64,000 nt of DNA from Malachius bipustulatus (GCA_910589415.1 OU342630.1:69808186-69872185); one strand, 5' to 3'. Counted from the first letter of the stretch, positions 46,291-59,526 are shown. The notes: generated by a model not told the origin, from the letters alone. Made by a program: numbers and translations.

Positions 46291-47689
46291 TTTTTCTTTC
46301 CTAAAGTTTGTTTTTTTTTTCCTCTTTTTTTTTTTCTTTAAAATTTTTTATTTTAATTTTTTGTTTTAAACTTTGCATATCAGTTTTTATGATCGAAATT
46401 TAGTATAGTAGATAATGAAATAATTAAGTGATATCTCAGTAGTGTATTTTTATTTTATTTTTATTTTAGTAAATAATATTAATCATAACTTTGGTGTTCA
46501 TATTTATCACCCTTGACCACCCTAACACTGAAGTTCACATAAAGAGGGCTCTACTCTTAGCAGCCCCCGAATCTGCGTGCCTCACACCTCTCTGACCACT
46601 ATCATTGGCAAACCGCTCGGCCCTTTTGATAGCGGTCCAACCCCTTGACAGCCAGAAAGAAGGTGAGTCTACAAAAACTGGTGTCAAGAGGGTAGGCACC
46701 CGCCTCAAAAGATCTTCAACCAATTTCATATAAGCGAATAAGACAAACGTCTGTCATCAGTTATTATATTTTTTGAGGACTCTGTCCTAAATCTACTGGA
46801 ATTAATGACATTTATCTAGTTTAATTTATGCTGCTACTTAGAAAATATTATCTAAAATGAATCCTACAACTCCCTCACTTTTTGTATTTGGGGATATTTT
46901 TCGATTAAAATATTTTTCAAGTCTCCTGTTTTAAGAACGCTTGGTATTTTACAAGAGCATCGTATCCAAACAGCGACTGTCACAGTCAATAAACTGTTCT
47001 TTGTCCGTTTATTTAATCGAGGCTAATTGCTCCTGTGATATTGACTGACTAATTCCTAGGTCAGTTGTTATTAAAGAGTTGTTTACGTTAACCGTGGTCA
47101 GGGGTCGACTGGCTTTTCTATATCAATAGCCATAGGGTGCTAGAGAGTGTTTTATTTGCCTGAAACAAATAAGTTAAAAATCGGTAATCGCGTTCATCAA
47201 GGATAAGACTGGATTTTCTACCACTGGTTTTTACGATGATTTTATTTTTATGTTATTGGACAATTACCAGTAAACAATCTAGTTGTAATCCCTTTGATGG
47301 AAAAAGTAATACGTAAACATTGTACTTGCACATTATAATATGAAAAATGTACCTTTCATTATACATTTTTAAAAATGTTTGTACTTTGTTCACTTATCGG
47401 GTATGCAGTCACAGACTTCAAGGAAAAATCGGTAGAATAATGCCGCCGAGAAGAGGAAAAACAACGCTTTCATTTCATCTTCTGGTCACGAAGATCCACA
47501 AATTGCATCTGCAAACATACAATCCCACCTACTAGACCTGCAGCAGTAGTTAAAGAAGTGAAAAATCAAAGTAGGTAAATGAGAGCAAATCTAGCACATA
47601 ACTTTCACTCTTCAAACGTGTTAATAAAGGAAAATTAGGATTTGAATTCAAAAAATATCTGGGCAACAATGTTATGTAACATTTCGTTC
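46291..47689. other. Intergenic, no gene seen
   Basis: T-rich low-complexity sequence at 46300-46370. A 64-codon minus-strand frame (46729-46535) in a GC-richer patch shows no recognisable family. Confidence 0.45.
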
Positions 47690-48059
47690 CGTTAGAGGAT
47701 AACCCTTAAAGGAGCCCGGAGCCACAACTCTATATTTATTTCAAATGAAATTTTGCGGTAGAAAGTGAAATTTATCCCCGTAAAGGGGATTGAAGGGACC
47801 CAGCAGAATCCTTTTGGGAATTGGCTTCCGGTTAAATTTGATGTAACTTTGGGGATTGATAGTATGCGATGAGTATTTTGGGGGCATAACCCCCCAAAAA
47901 GTCCTCTTCTCGAGATATTCACCTCTGATTTATTTTTCATGACAGTCACGCATTTATTTTTCAATGTTGGTCCCACTTAATTACGAAAATTATAACACAA
48001 AATTAAAATTTTCCTATTTTTCTCGAAAAACACTTTTTAGAAGCCAGAATAAGTCAAAA
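47690..48059. other. Segment of unlike composition, no gene recognised
   Basis: GC-richer sequence at 47695-47920 with GGGG/CCCC-containing words (TTTGGGGGGCATAACCCCCC near 47878) and a 94-codon minus-strand frame. Could be part of an unrecognised repeat. No gene supported. Confidence 0.3.
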
Positions 48060-48990
48060 AATGTTGGCATAACAACGGATTTTCCAATCAACTTTCGGGA
48101 AAAACGGCATCGGATTCGGAAAGTACAGGAAAAATTCTATGAAATGAGCTTCTCAAATCGAACGGCACACTTCGACCAGTTTCACAAAATAAGATCAAAG
48201 TAAGAACTTGCACCTGCCTAAATTTTAATTTTCAATTTTTCCGCACAAATTGTTTCTAATGTTCCTCAAAATTAATTGAAAATCATTTCAAAAGCTGAGG
48301 TACCGCGAATTTACGGGACAGCCTCTGGCCAGTCTTTTAAATCGCGTATGGGCTGTACTTGAAGAAGGCTTGTTCGTAATTTTTTTAAGAAAAGCACGTT
48401 TTTAGATCGGCTTTCAGACAAGACGTCATCGGATTTGGAGAGTAGAGCAAAGATGCTATGAAATCGGCTTCTTAAATCGCTCAGCACACTTCGAACGGCT
48501 TCACAAAAGTAAATTTTAAAAAATTGTTTTTTGCGAAACTGGTCGAAGTGTGCTGTGCGATTTGAGAAGCTCATTTCATAGCGTTTTTACTTTACTTTCT
48601 AAATCCGATGTTGTTTTGGCCGTAAATCGATCGAAAAATGCGCTTTCTTTAAAAAATGTGATCAAATTTTTCTCCAAGGACCTACGGCCCTGGTTACTGA
48701 ATTTTAAATTCTGGCAATAGGCTATATCCCGTGAATTCGCAGTACCTCAGCTTTTGAAATTATTTTCAGTGAATTTTGAGGAACATTAGAAATAATTTGT
48801 ACGGAAAAACTAAAATTGGAGTTTAGGCAGTTGCAATTTCTTACTTTGATCTTGATCTTTTTTTTTTTAAACTGGTGTTCGGTTTACGAACCCTAGTTCA
48901 TAGCATTTTTCCTGTAATTTCTCTCATTGAACAGAAGCCGTTTTTCCCGAAAGTCGATCAGAAAATCCGCTTTTATGTCATAAAAGTGCA
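48060..48990. mobile_element. Fold-back element, family K, with four internal motif copies
   Basis: The left arm (about 48070-48305: CGGATTTTCC, CTTTCGGGAAAAACGGC, CTTTTGAAAT inverse, GCTGAGGTACCGCGAATT) is mirrored by the right arm (about 48735-48985). A block containing CATCGGATTTGGAAAGTA.. and GCACACTTCGA occurs four times: near 48108 and 48430 forward, near 48545 and 48880 reversed, so there are two nested inverted pairs. No coding capacity. Confidence 0.75.
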
Positions 48991-49494
48991 AACCATTTCT
49001 TTTCAACTACGGTCTTGGATTTTCAATTTGACGAGACGATATGTCATCGTCAGTAGGTAGGAAAGGTTTCTGCTAAATTTTGTGGGATTGCATCAAACTG
49101 TTACCACCATCGCTGGATGTTAACTTTATCATCTCAATTAGTTGTTAGTTACCCTACAATTGCCAACAATTTAGTTGAAATAATTTTTTGTAATTCTGAT
49201 GGCTGATTAAAGATTTATATAAAAAAATTCTTGTATACCACCAATGAACAAAAAACACTGCCCAGAATACACTAAACCCTCCTTTAATAATATCGATAAT
49301 TAATCTGCATTCAATAATTGAGCCCCTAATTAGCTAAGCCGTGTCCTCTGCAGTTCTCTTCTGGAAACGCGGAGAAAAACATGGTGGCATTTCGAAATGG
49401 TGTCGTTCTCTTATTGAACACAGTACAGTAAATAATAATTTACAAACATTTGAATCAGTACCTACGTTATTTACATAATTAATACTTTGGTACG
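48991..49494. other. Intergenic, no gene seen
   Basis: AT-rich, nothing recognised. Confidence 0.5.
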
Positions 49495-49690
49495 TATACG
49501 GGGTGTCCTGTTTTTGCTTAATAACTGTGAAATTCTTTAATAAGGTTATTTACAAACATAGAAAAAATAATTTCAGATCAAATATTCAGGTTTTTCTCAT
49601 TACAAACATCAACTGAAGAACCATTCTTATTCAATCTAGTCAGTCAATAATATTTAAATGTAATAATATACATGGCGTCCTATATTTAAA
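49495..49690 (-). repeat. Partial family A element
   Basis: In reverse complement, TATATTATT..AATAAGAATGGTT and flanking words match the left arm of the element at 362-1218 (545-620). Only one arm is evident. GGGGTGTCCTG at 49500 may be an eroded end. Confidence 0.4.
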
Positions 49691-50929
49691 ATTACCAGTT
49701 TGGATAGCATACAGCAAAATACAGCAAAATGACACCATTTTTTGGATTTGTCTACAAAATCATAACTTTGTCTTTCAGATAGCCAATCACAATTGTTAAA
49801 TTTTCTGTAAAACTACGAACTGTCAAAATTTCGTAAAACCACAAGCATTTCTCGAGACATGTGAATTATTCCCTTTACCTAACACAATAAACGCTAATCG
49901 AACTAGACAAAACCCTCGTAATATTGACTCCCGATTATTGAATTTCAGGCAATGCAATTTATGCAAACAGCCTGGGTATTGGTATTAATGAAATCTCGGT
50001 ATTGTAGAAATGTAGACAACAACATGACATAATCCTAATTGCCCTAAACTTCAAAAATCGATGCCTACCTAACGACCTACAAGTGCGTAGACAAAGTTGG
50101 AAGCTGTAAAACGAAGCAAGTTCCCAAGTTCTCACCTCTGATGTTAATTATTATTTGCTGTGAGAATTGCGCCTGACTCGATCACGTTTACGAGGTGGTG
50201 GTTGAAATTTTAGAATTGTACATACACAAGCTCGGGCGAGTAATTTTACTGCTAATACACATGCTTCAGGTAGGTAATTAAGAAATATATATTTCATATT
50301 TATGTCACGTGACTAAGTCACCCACACGCACGACGCAGCGCAGCTAATTGAAAATTATTTGCGTTGATACAATCGATCACACCATTTTTTGTTGATGGAT
50401 TGACTGATTGATGGATTTTAATACTTGCATGAAAATGTCTCGCGTTATTCTATAACTATAGGTATATTCTTTTCGCGGATATTCCCTCTCATCAAAATAA
50501 AGATATACGAAAAAATTAAAAAATACTTTTTCACCAAAGGGATGATTTTTTTTTGGGGGGGGGGGGGATTTATGTTTGTGGATTTATGTTCTATAACCTT
50601 TTCACTAACAATTTTTAAGGAAAAATCTTAGATAAGATTTTCGGTAAATATTATTATTGTTATATTATTATTATTATTATTATATTGAATAACTACGTGA
50701 AACAGACAATCTTTGAAAGTCCTAAAGAATAGTTCTGATTTTGATGATTCTGTTTTTTTATGTTATTTAAAATAAAACCTCTTGAAGTGGGTACGACATT
50801 AATGTGGTCACTGGGTCACTTTCAATTGGTTCACTTTTGGGGTATCTCACATTGTGTTGGGTGTGCGAGATAGGTGGTACCTCGGATGGTACTTTGGGAT
50901 CTCGGAAACCGCGAGAGATACGAGTTCGG
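49691..50929. other. Intergenic with a dispersed repeat and a G tract
   Basis: 50505-50640 matches the repeat fragment at 30840-31020 and is interrupted by T9-10 followed by 13 G residues (50555-50567). ATT trinucleotide repeats lie at about 50650-50685. No gene recognised. Confidence 0.5.
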
Positions 50930-51185
50930 TTAAATTAGAGAAAAGTTTCACAATTTCATGCTTAATGAAAATTCGAAACAAAATCTAGAGCAACTTCACC
51001 AGTTGCTGAAGTATGCTGAAAAATTTGAAAAATCGATATTTCCTTTGGGTCATAAGTTTATTATTATTGAAAACAACTTCAGTATTTATTGTAGGCTTAC
51101 ATATATAAGTCATCAAAAGCTACTATTTGAATTACAAAAATTTTCTAAGCCGACTTAAATAAATCATTATAAAACCCATTCTTGT
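50930..51185. repeat. Diverged family B left arm
   Basis: GGTTAAATTAGAGAAAAG, then CTGAAAAATTTGAAAAATCG, TAGGCTTACATATATAAGTC and CTAAGCCGACTTAAAT follow the order of the family B left arm (4630-4860) with many changes. The right arm is missing. Confidence 0.55.
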
Positions 51186-51362
51186 TTCTCGATTATACAG
51201 GTCGTATGGTTTTCAATCTAGGGAACTAAATTTTTTGTAATAGTTAAATGTCTGGTGAGAGTTGTTTGGTGTTGCATTTGAGAAATATCGGTAAAGCCAT
51301 TCCAAAATGGCTGCGATTTAAAATTTTGTTAAATCGCATTTTGAACACATGTATATGCAAGA

Positions 51363-51408
51363 TTAAAGATTTTTAGATTAAAGATTAAAGATTAAAGATT
51401 AAAGATTT
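51363..51408. repeat. Short tandem repeat of AGATTAAAG
   Basis: About five 7-9-bp units based on AGATTAA(AG), the first separated from the rest by TTTTT. It looks like simple slippage. Confidence 0.8.
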
Positions 51409-52214
51409 CAATCAAAGGAGAATGTATCCCAAGTTAATCCAAAAAATGTTTCAGTAATTAGTTAACCAATGGCGTAGGTAGAAAATCGTTCAAAATAGGC
51501 TTTTCTTATATTTTTAGGACTTATTTTCAAAGGAATTAAACTGAAATTTATACAATAGAAAACTAACTATACTTACACTAAATCAATGACCATGAAAAAC
51601 TTTAATAACTGTTTCGAGCTTTTAAGAATATTTTGTTGAGGGAGTAGCTGGCGTAGTGAATATCCTCACAAATTTAATTAGAATATAACAATTTTAGAAT
51701 TGAAACGGGTAGGTACCTATCTTTTCAAATATAAAATATAAGAAAATTAGCTATTTAGGGTGTACCTAAAACCTAAAGTCCAAAAAAAAGGGGGTGATTT
51801 CTTGTTTCTTGTTGAAAATTTAGCACGTTTTTGAAATTAAAATAAATCATTCGCCGCTCTCCTGTTTAAGGGGGAGTCAAAAAAAAGTAAATTTTATATT
51901 ATACTTACAGATGCATCGGCATTCTAAAATGTACTTTTGATACCGTGGTGTATTCTAGTAAAAAAGGTCAATAGTTTTTTCGTAAATTCAATGACCTTTC
52001 AAGGAGAAAAAATATTTGATTTCAATTATTTATCAAAAATTTCACCGTGCGCAAATAATAAATACACTACGTAGGTAATTAAATTCGAATTAGTGTTTTT
52101 CAAAAATCAAAAATTAAATTTCCGAAAAAAAACTTTTTATTTAGAACAAATCAGGTTACCTATAATACTAAATGCGTTTTAAAAACGTGATAAGAAAAAA
52201 AGAGCCGTCGGTAG
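51409..52214. other. Intergenic, no gene seen
   Basis: AT-rich, nothing recognised. Confidence 0.5.
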
Positions 52215-52560
52215 GTGAAATAAGTTTATTTATTGATTTATTTTATTTGTTTATTTATTTATTTATATATCTATTCACCACTTACATTATGTAGACATTA
52301 ACAATTGAAAAACTGAGCTTTTTCCATCTTTACAAAATTTTTACAAACAAAAAAGAAACAAACATAAATATTCCAGCAAGGGGGCACTCTATGAGCCAGT
52401 ACACTGAAGGGGTGTATTTAAAACTAAGAAAAGAACTTAAGGCTAAGAAAATAATTGAAAATATAAATAAATAGAAATAAATAGAAAAAAAGTATGAAAT
52501 GAAATAGTAGGGTGAAAATAATGGAGTAACCACTGAGTGTATTCTCAACAGCAGACTACG
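52215..52560 (-). repeat. TTTA-rich tract, possible 3' end of a minus-strand LINE
   Basis: A TTTA/TTTG simple-repeat run (52227-52268) is followed by unique sequence, as a reversed LINE tail and 3' UTR would look (compare 22413-22450). No coding sequence follows, so this is only a suggestion. Confidence 0.25.
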
Positions 52561-54479
52561 CCTAACTTAAAATTTCATTTCTGTAACTTATTCCGTATTT
52601 AAGAAAATATTAAATGCACTTTTTTGACACCTCCATCAAGTGGTAATTTCTCAATAGGTAAGGGGTGAATTTATTTAAATTTGAAACACCTGATTAATTT
52701 TCAAAAAACGAAAAACAACATATAAACAAGCCACGCTATTAAAAATTAGAAGTTTTTTTTTTCTCTATAAGGTACAATATTCTATATTATTATTATGGCT
52801 AGGTACCGATAATATATCGAGCTATAGCTAGATATACCAATTTCAACACTTATAACCCCGATTTTTTCCAAGACTCGTTTCTGGGATATCAGAACGATAA
52901 TTGGACTTTTATGTAACGCATAATCTAGTTGAGTTTATTTATAGACGACTACCTACTTATTAAGCATCATATTAAATTATCACCTACCCCATTCAGCATT
53001 TTTAGTTCAGCTTCTGGAATTGAAGGGTGACTGCTTATTGGAAAAATGTAAGGAATCTGATAGCACGCGACAGGGCACATGGCCATAATGTAGCCGTCAG
53101 CGGTCTTCCTAGGCACGGTTCTCGCCACGCTCTCCAACCAGACCGCTCCCGATCAGATGCGAGTCTTCCCACGTTGGCTGGAGATTATGACGATTTTGAC
53201 GATTTTGACGATTTTTCCTTGTTATTCAGTTAGTCGACAAATGTTTTATACGGTGTGTTTCACTTTTAATGAAAGCATCTCAATGACTCTTTTTATTTTT
53301 TGGTGAATTCCAAAAAGCTTTTTTTCTGTATATAAAGCTTCCGAGGCTTTCTTACATGACTAAGCTACATTTAAGCTGTTACAACGAAAGCCTACTGGGA
53401 TAATTGAAGTAGGTACATGATTTTATGCTTCCAAAGAAACATTATTCAATCCAGTGGCGGAGATCTGGGTTTGTTGTTACCTTTCTTATAAAAAAGAAAA
53501 CTTATAAAAAAAAAGAAAATCTCCTCATGCAGGAATAGATATTTCTATCACAGCGCAGAATAATTATTAGAGCTTACTAGAGTGTTTATTATTACTGAAG
53601 GAAAAGGAAGCAAAGGTATTTTTATAAAAAAATACCTTAAATCGACAAATTATGTAGGGACTAAAATTCCAAGAATAGAATATTGTTGTGGAGGCTGAAA
53701 AGTTCCATAGCGACGGGCGTAAACAGTTTATCATCCCAAACAGCTTCACAGCGTAGGTACATACCGCGTCGGAGAATTCCCCGAAAACATTAATTATCGA
53801 TGTTAATTGGATGTATCATAAGCATACTACATGGAAAATTACTATTATAAAGCCCTGCTGGCCATAAAATTTGAGGATTTAATGTTTCACTTTTGGTGCA
53901 AATATCCATAATATAACAGAGTGCTTCTCTACGTAATGGGGAATTTTTCCTCTATCTCTATATGAAAGGCAGAAAGGCTTCTGCAGGCCTACAGTGAGTC
54001 AGTGAGCGTGCAAAGTAAGTTAAGGCTTGGTGTAACTTTGAAACGTATCTATCAATGTTAAACTTCCTGTGAAATTTGATATAGCTTAATAATAACTTAA
54101 TTATTGGGATCAGTTTAAATGTAATTTCAATGATAAACAGCTCTCTGAGGCATCAACAACAAATTGCATACTACCCCTAATACTCAACCTTTTGTATTGT
54201 ACATACTTACCAATTTGATTGGGCAAATTGTAGACAGGAATAATTTGAAAAAAAGTAGAATAATTCATAAACTTTTTGTTTTGAAATCAATACTCTTTTA
54301 TATTTTTTATTCGAACCAGCGTTCAGCGGAGAACTCAAATAAATATTCACAATCATACATCTGCATAGAGTGAGTGGGTTAAAATAACAAAGAGATTAGG
54401 TGGGAGGCATCAAGCATTAGTTTGTTGTTGAGGAATTTTCTGAAAAATTCCGATAATATTATATATTTTCTAGGAAATC
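52561..54479. other. Intergenic, no gene seen
   Basis: A 68-codon plus frame (53027-53233) in a GC-richer patch ends in three tandem copies of GACGATTTT (53189-53215), which encode DDF repeats. No family recognised. The remainder is AT-rich. Confidence 0.4.
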
Positions 54480-54700
54480 ACTTGACTTTCCCCCATGCGC
54501 ATTCACCCGATTAACAGCGTGCACCTTTTTTTTAACAAGTTGTAATAAGATCGTTCCCGAGCCTTGGTTATAGTCTTTAAGAACGCTCTCGGGAAACTGC
54601 TGCCATTCCTCTTGTACTTATGGAAGACTTTCGCGAGAGACTTCGAAGTTGTATTCACAGATTGTAACTTGGTGAGATGATTTTGAAAACTCATTAATTG
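54480..54700 (-). pseudogene. Possible Tc1-like transposase C-terminal scrap
   Basis: In one minus-strand frame the words EWQQFPESVLK and VKKKVHAVNRVNAHGGK resemble the last helix and end of Tc1-type transposases (..W-x-x-IP-x-x-L..LV-x-SM-x-x-R-x-x-AV-x-x-x-x-GG..). A competing 63-codon frame overlaps it. Short and weak, no catalytic part present. Confidence 0.25.
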
Positions 54701-55099
54701 AGAAAACTTTGATTAAGTACTGTGTAATCTTTGAATTAAAAAAATGCTATCTTACTTGATGGTTTGCTTTTTATTAACTTTATGAGAGATCCTTTTGCCG
54801 ATCCCAGTGTGGTTCAAACATCCCACTAAAATAGTCAAAATTAAATACCAAGTAAGTTCTTCCATTTTTTTTTTTTATACAGGGTACTTTATATCCATTT
54901 TTACATATGTACTATTCCTCAAGGGGAATATCATGTGATACTTGAAAAGTGTCAACTCCCCTTCTCTGTTAATTTTGAAAAATATAAAATATGTCGATAA
55001 TATTTTATAAGTCACTAGATATTGCAAAACTTTGCGTTTTTTTTTTGAGCTAATTTTTCCACAGTTAAGATAATTGAAAACTCTCAGATTGGAATACAT

Positions 55100-55105
55100 T
55101 TTATT
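55100..55105 (-). terminator. Poly(A) signal of the first hydrolase gene
   Basis: AATAAA on the minus strand 14 nt past the stop codon at 55121-55119. Closely spaced but plausible for a short 3' UTR. A later signal cannot be excluded. Confidence 0.5.
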
Positions 55106-55118
55106 TACTTATCAAAAA

Positions 55119-58100
55119 TCATATTAATTGATGTTTTCCAAAATCCTTCTGCGTAAACAAGTACTGTTGCATAAAATCGGCGCCTTCCTCTTTTCCAGTA
55201 TAAGTAGTCTGAAAATTATAAATCAGAGAATCGATTTCTAGTTCTTTAGACGGAAAACCTTTGTCGTTCTTCTTCGCCTCGGCCATGAAAAGATCGATGA
55301 CAGCCTGCGACGCTTCGACGGTGTGTACTGTGTGAGGTATGTTCTTCAGTAGGAACTCAAAAAGAGGTTTTTCGGGATGGTACTGAGTCGCATAGAACGG
55401 ATATTTTCTGTGCTCCATCGTGGCTATAAATGGGCTTCCCAAAGTATCGTAGCTGAGTGAGGTTAGTAAATAGGATTTCGAGAGGTATTTTTCTGCTGTT
55501 GAAGGTGAGAAACATTGGTGATGGTTGTTGCATGTTATGTTCTCCGCTCCAAGAAGATTTGTAACACTTGAAGGAGTCAAGTTGAAGAATCTACTGTAAG
55601 CTGCATCTGCAAATAAAACAAAATAAAAATAAAAATATGATACACGTTGTTTCAATAATATTAAAATTTGTAATTAAGTGAGTATGTATTCTACCTAGAA
55701 TCCTAGATAAAAGTATATACTCATAGTAATATTTTTTTCAAGGGCCACTAACTAACAACATACCAAATAGAAATGAAAATTTGAAAAAATTCTTTCTTAA
55801 ACACCCTGTATGTGTATTACTTGATATTCTGATTTTTCTTTCAACTGCTTCTCCAAAACGGTTTTCATTTTTGATTATTGTTAGGAGAGAAGATTGTCAA
55901 GTTGTACAAGTTGATCAACAAATATTATTATCACTTCTTGCATTCCTCCACTGTACTGTAACACTTTGCAGGGGACATTAGCGAGATCTCAAGCTGTACG
56001 CTATACTATACTATCTCCACGTACAAAGAAATATCTGGGGCTTCGTTACAACTTATACTGATCTTTGTGATATTTAAAACTTTCATCTTGTGGGTGGGTA
56101 AGTAGCTACCTACTTATACAGCGCGGACGTAAATTGTCCCCCCCCCCCCCCCCCCTTCCTTGCTAACTTTTGAAGGGATGGCTTTTTTCAAATTCAATAA
56201 TGCACAATTGAATTTGTGTGAAACAATTCACTGTTGAAAAATTTGTCAAATCAAATGTTTGAGTGAACTAAAAAGAAAATGTACAGTGGAACCGAATAAA
56301 CAACTGGAAATCATTCAATCAGGTAGTAAAAAATCCACAACAATCAACATCAAGGCTAACAATAGCGTCGTAGCAATAGGCACGAGAATTTAAAATCGAA
56401 TGAAATGAGAATTTTATATGAGCTGACAGAAGACGACCCTGATATCCAGTATCCAGAGTTTTACGAACTAATTGTGGATGAAATTACTCAAGATAATCGT
56501 TTTGTCAAAAATATTTGTTTTTCTGATGAATGTACCTACTCTTTTTTTCCAACGAAGCAGTACACAGACAAGATGTTAGTTATTGCATGGAGTGCCTACG
56601 TTTTTTCTACGAGGACCAATCGCAATATCCGCAAAAGTTAAACGTATGGACAAAAACCACATTGTTGATGGGCCATTCATTTTTCATCGAAGGAAATCCA
56701 AACGGAAATATGTATTTAGATCTCCGGAAAATCAAATGACTCCCTTAATAACCGAAATAGTGGAAAATAATCTTCAAAAATTCGACGAAAATTATGTCAT
56801 CGTGTTCCAACAAGACGGTGCTCCTCTGCACTATGATGAACAAAATTTTTTAAATGAACATTTTGCGAGAAATTGGTTTGAACGACGCGGTCCAATCGAA
56901 TGTCCTCCTCGCTCTCCTGATTTGACTCAGCTACACTTCTACCTATGGGGCTACATGAAAGCAAAGGTTTTGCTACACGAACAGAGGATTTATTAGACTT
57001 GAGGCGTCGAATAAAAGAAGTTTGCGCAGATCAATCAACTCAGAAACATTCATAAATGGAGGGAGCAAAATATACTTTGAACATCATTTTGATCTAATCA
57101 ATTTTTCAACTGAAATTCTCAACTATTTGTGTATTATTGAATTGAAATTGTATTGGGTTTTTATTTGCGAAATTCTATTTTGCTTAATAAATTATTTATA
57201 ACACCTACACCTTAAATGCAACTTTAAAATGCCTTTAGTTTGAGGTAGCGGTGACATCTTGAACTACCATAAGAAAGACTGACACTCAAAAGGCAATTTT
57301 TGTTGTCTTATTTGAGGTTATTTTTGAATTTTTGGAGAAAAGAAATCCCTTCAAAATTATGTACTTAGGTGTACATACTGCTATAAATATTTATTAGTTA
57401 GCTTACCTGAGGTGTATATAAGAGGAAGAGCAACATCGTTTGCACTGCAAGATGACCTTTTATCAATTCCATTTAATTCAGCAAATCCTAATACTTCCAT
57501 TCCTAAGCATATGCCTAGAATTGGGTAGTAAATTCCTTTATCATTTTCTGCCTTGGAAAGGCTATATAAAATTCGAACGGCGTCTGCGTATCCATTAGGT
57601 TTATCAAAAGGAGCGTTACCACCAGGAAGCAACAATCTAGACAAAAAAAAAACATTTTTTATAACTTCCGAATCTCTATATTATAATTTATAATTTATTT
57701 TTATAATAAAAATCAGGAAAAACGCATTTTTTCTGTTTCCAATAGGATTTAAATTCCATTTGTAGGGATTTGTTGAAGACATGCATGAAGCTTTACCGTA
57801 TTATAATAGTCTATCATTTTGTTTCATTGAAACTGCCTCTAACCTGTACACCTACCTACACTTGAAACATAAGATAAGATATTTTAGACGGGGATATTGG
57901 AAAAACATAGAGAAGTCGAAATTCGATCTTTTTACACTACTTTTCTTTAGGTCAAAGATCCACTGATCGTATGAGGGGAATTTTTTATATGATAGCTTCC
58001 CAGATCGAATAGACGCATTTTATCAAAGCAACCTCTTCAAAATATCCTTCAAAAAACTCGAGACCAGAGAATTGTTCAAATAATAAAAGATACAATCGGC

Positions 58101-59449
58101 GCTACTGGATTCTAATTGCTTTGCTTTAGTATTAATAAAGCTTGCGCTAACTGCAAACTAAAGCACTATAGCTTCAAATTTCTTTGCTGCATGCGCTATT
58201 CAAAATCAACTGCTGTCAAAATAAAGAACATAGGTACATGTGAAAATGAAAAATATCTCTTTAATTTAAAGACAAAAGAACCCAAATATCTCGCGGTAAT
58301 ATTTTTTGACTTCTTAATAATTTTTTACTGAATATCTGATTAACCTAAACTTGTTTCTAGTTCAATCGAAACTTATATCCCCTGTCAGAAATCAGAAAAC
58401 AAAATCCAATTTTGAGATAAAAGAAAAAAACGGGCATTGGGCTCTAATAAAAAATCAACTTACCCATTGGTGTATTGAATCACTCGTTCATAATATGCAC
58501 GATTTTGACCAATCCTGAAAAGCAAATATTTCGATTAAACTAATAATAATTATTGTTATCAGAGCCGAGAGTTTGACTTCACGGAAACAATTTCGAAACA
58601 AAGAAAACACCATAATAACTAAAAAATTTTGATGCTGGTGGTGTTATCTATCAGAAAATAGCTGAACTAAAAATTTTCCATGGATCGATAAATCTTGTTC
58701 CTGTTTTCCCCTTCTAGTAGATTTCGTCACGGTGATTAATGCGGGAAAAGTTACAGTGAAGTGACGCTGGAAAAAGCGGAGATCACGGAATTTTTTAATT
58801 CATGCATCAAAAACAATGCAAATCAACTACTTGTTTTTAGTATAAATCAGAAACAAGCCACAACAAAGACCCTTTACACTGAAACGTATTTAACTCAAAT
58901 TTAACTCAAGTCGATTTAATAATTATAATTTTGGCATCAATAATCTTTTCCACTGGCAGTTGTATGATGGTTTGACAATAAAAATCTCAGGTTTCAACAT
59001 TTCCCATCCTCAAAATTTCAAATCAAATTAACGTTTTTCCTTCCACCCTACACTCCCATCTGCCTGTTTTTGATCAAGTTATCTTAACAGGAGGAATCTT
59101 ATTGAGATCTAAGATCTAAATGGATAATATGATCTAACTTTCTCTTAAAAGTAGACAATAAAATTTCCTCATACACTAATAATACCCACATACATGAAAT
59201 CGTAGCATGCATTAATATAATTTTCTATTTCTTACATCATTCTTACAAAATGTTCTCGAGATAAAAGGTAGGTATCACTTACCAAATTGGTACAGCTCTT
59301 CCTCCAGCACTTTCAACAAATTTAATATAAGACGCGGCTATATAAGACTGATAACCTTCTCTAGTAGATTCTTGAGACAAAATCCCAATAATTGGTGTGT
59401 CTGTTCCAAACACACTCACAAAAAAAGAAAAAATAAATACCAGTAACAT
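55119..59449 (-). CDS. Ggh: Gamma-glutamyl hydrolase, copy 1 (4 exons)
   Basis: Predicted peptidase C26 that removes gamma-linked glutamates from folate polyglutamates, in lysosomes or after secretion (family knowledge). Exons: 59283-59449, 58464-58514, 57407-57636, 55119-55606; introns are GT-AG with phases 2, 2, 1; product 311 residues, close to the usual family length. Residues 1-15 are a hydrophobic signal peptide, followed by TPIIGILSQE and IAAS-YIKFVESAG, the conserved start of the mature enzyme. NG-LLLPGG is at 72-79. The nucleophile is Cys116 in GICLGME, with His226 and Glu228 in QYHPEK. N-glycosylation sequons occur at Asn158 and Asn172. The ATG at 59449 is the only one giving a signal peptide. 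Intron 3 (1.8 kb) holds a dead mariner. A tandem paralogue lies upstream. No break seen, so it should be functional. Other class I amidotransferases fit less well: they lack the signal peptide and have different motifs around Cys. Confidence 0.95.
56138..56155. repeat. Homopolymer run of 18 C
   Basis: A pure C18 tract within intron 3 of hydrolase copy 1. Length may be unreliable in sequencing. Confidence 0.95.
56405..57095 (+). pseudogene. Dead mariner-like transposase in intron 3 of copy 1
   Basis: Transposase coding remains lie antisense to the host gene. The first frame (56405-about 56550) holds FSDE with the first catalytic Asp. A second frame follows (about 56555-56735; QYPQKLNVW, FFIEGNPNG). 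A third frame (about 56735-56995) holds VFQQDGAPLHY with the second Asp, then RRGPIECPPRSPDLTQLHFYLWG. The position of the third acidic residue, 39 residues after the second Asp, is His. The C-terminal RRRIKEVC stretch continues past a stop to about 57095. Two frameshifts, a lost catalytic residue and a missing N-terminal DNA-binding region make it inactive. No terminal inverted repeats were found. It belongs to the mariner-like type with wide spacing (DD39D-like by my count). Confidence 0.85.
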
Positions 59450-59526
59450 TATCACTAAATTTTATTATATTTTCCTAAAAATGATTAATTATTATGACTT
59501 GCAAATACGGTGCTTCTCTCGAGACT

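Noticed and set aside
54879..55810. CAGGGTA at 54879 and CACCCTG near 55808 flanking the last exon of hydrolase copy 1
   Set aside because: Inner sequences are unrelated, so they are not the two ends of one element that captured the exon.
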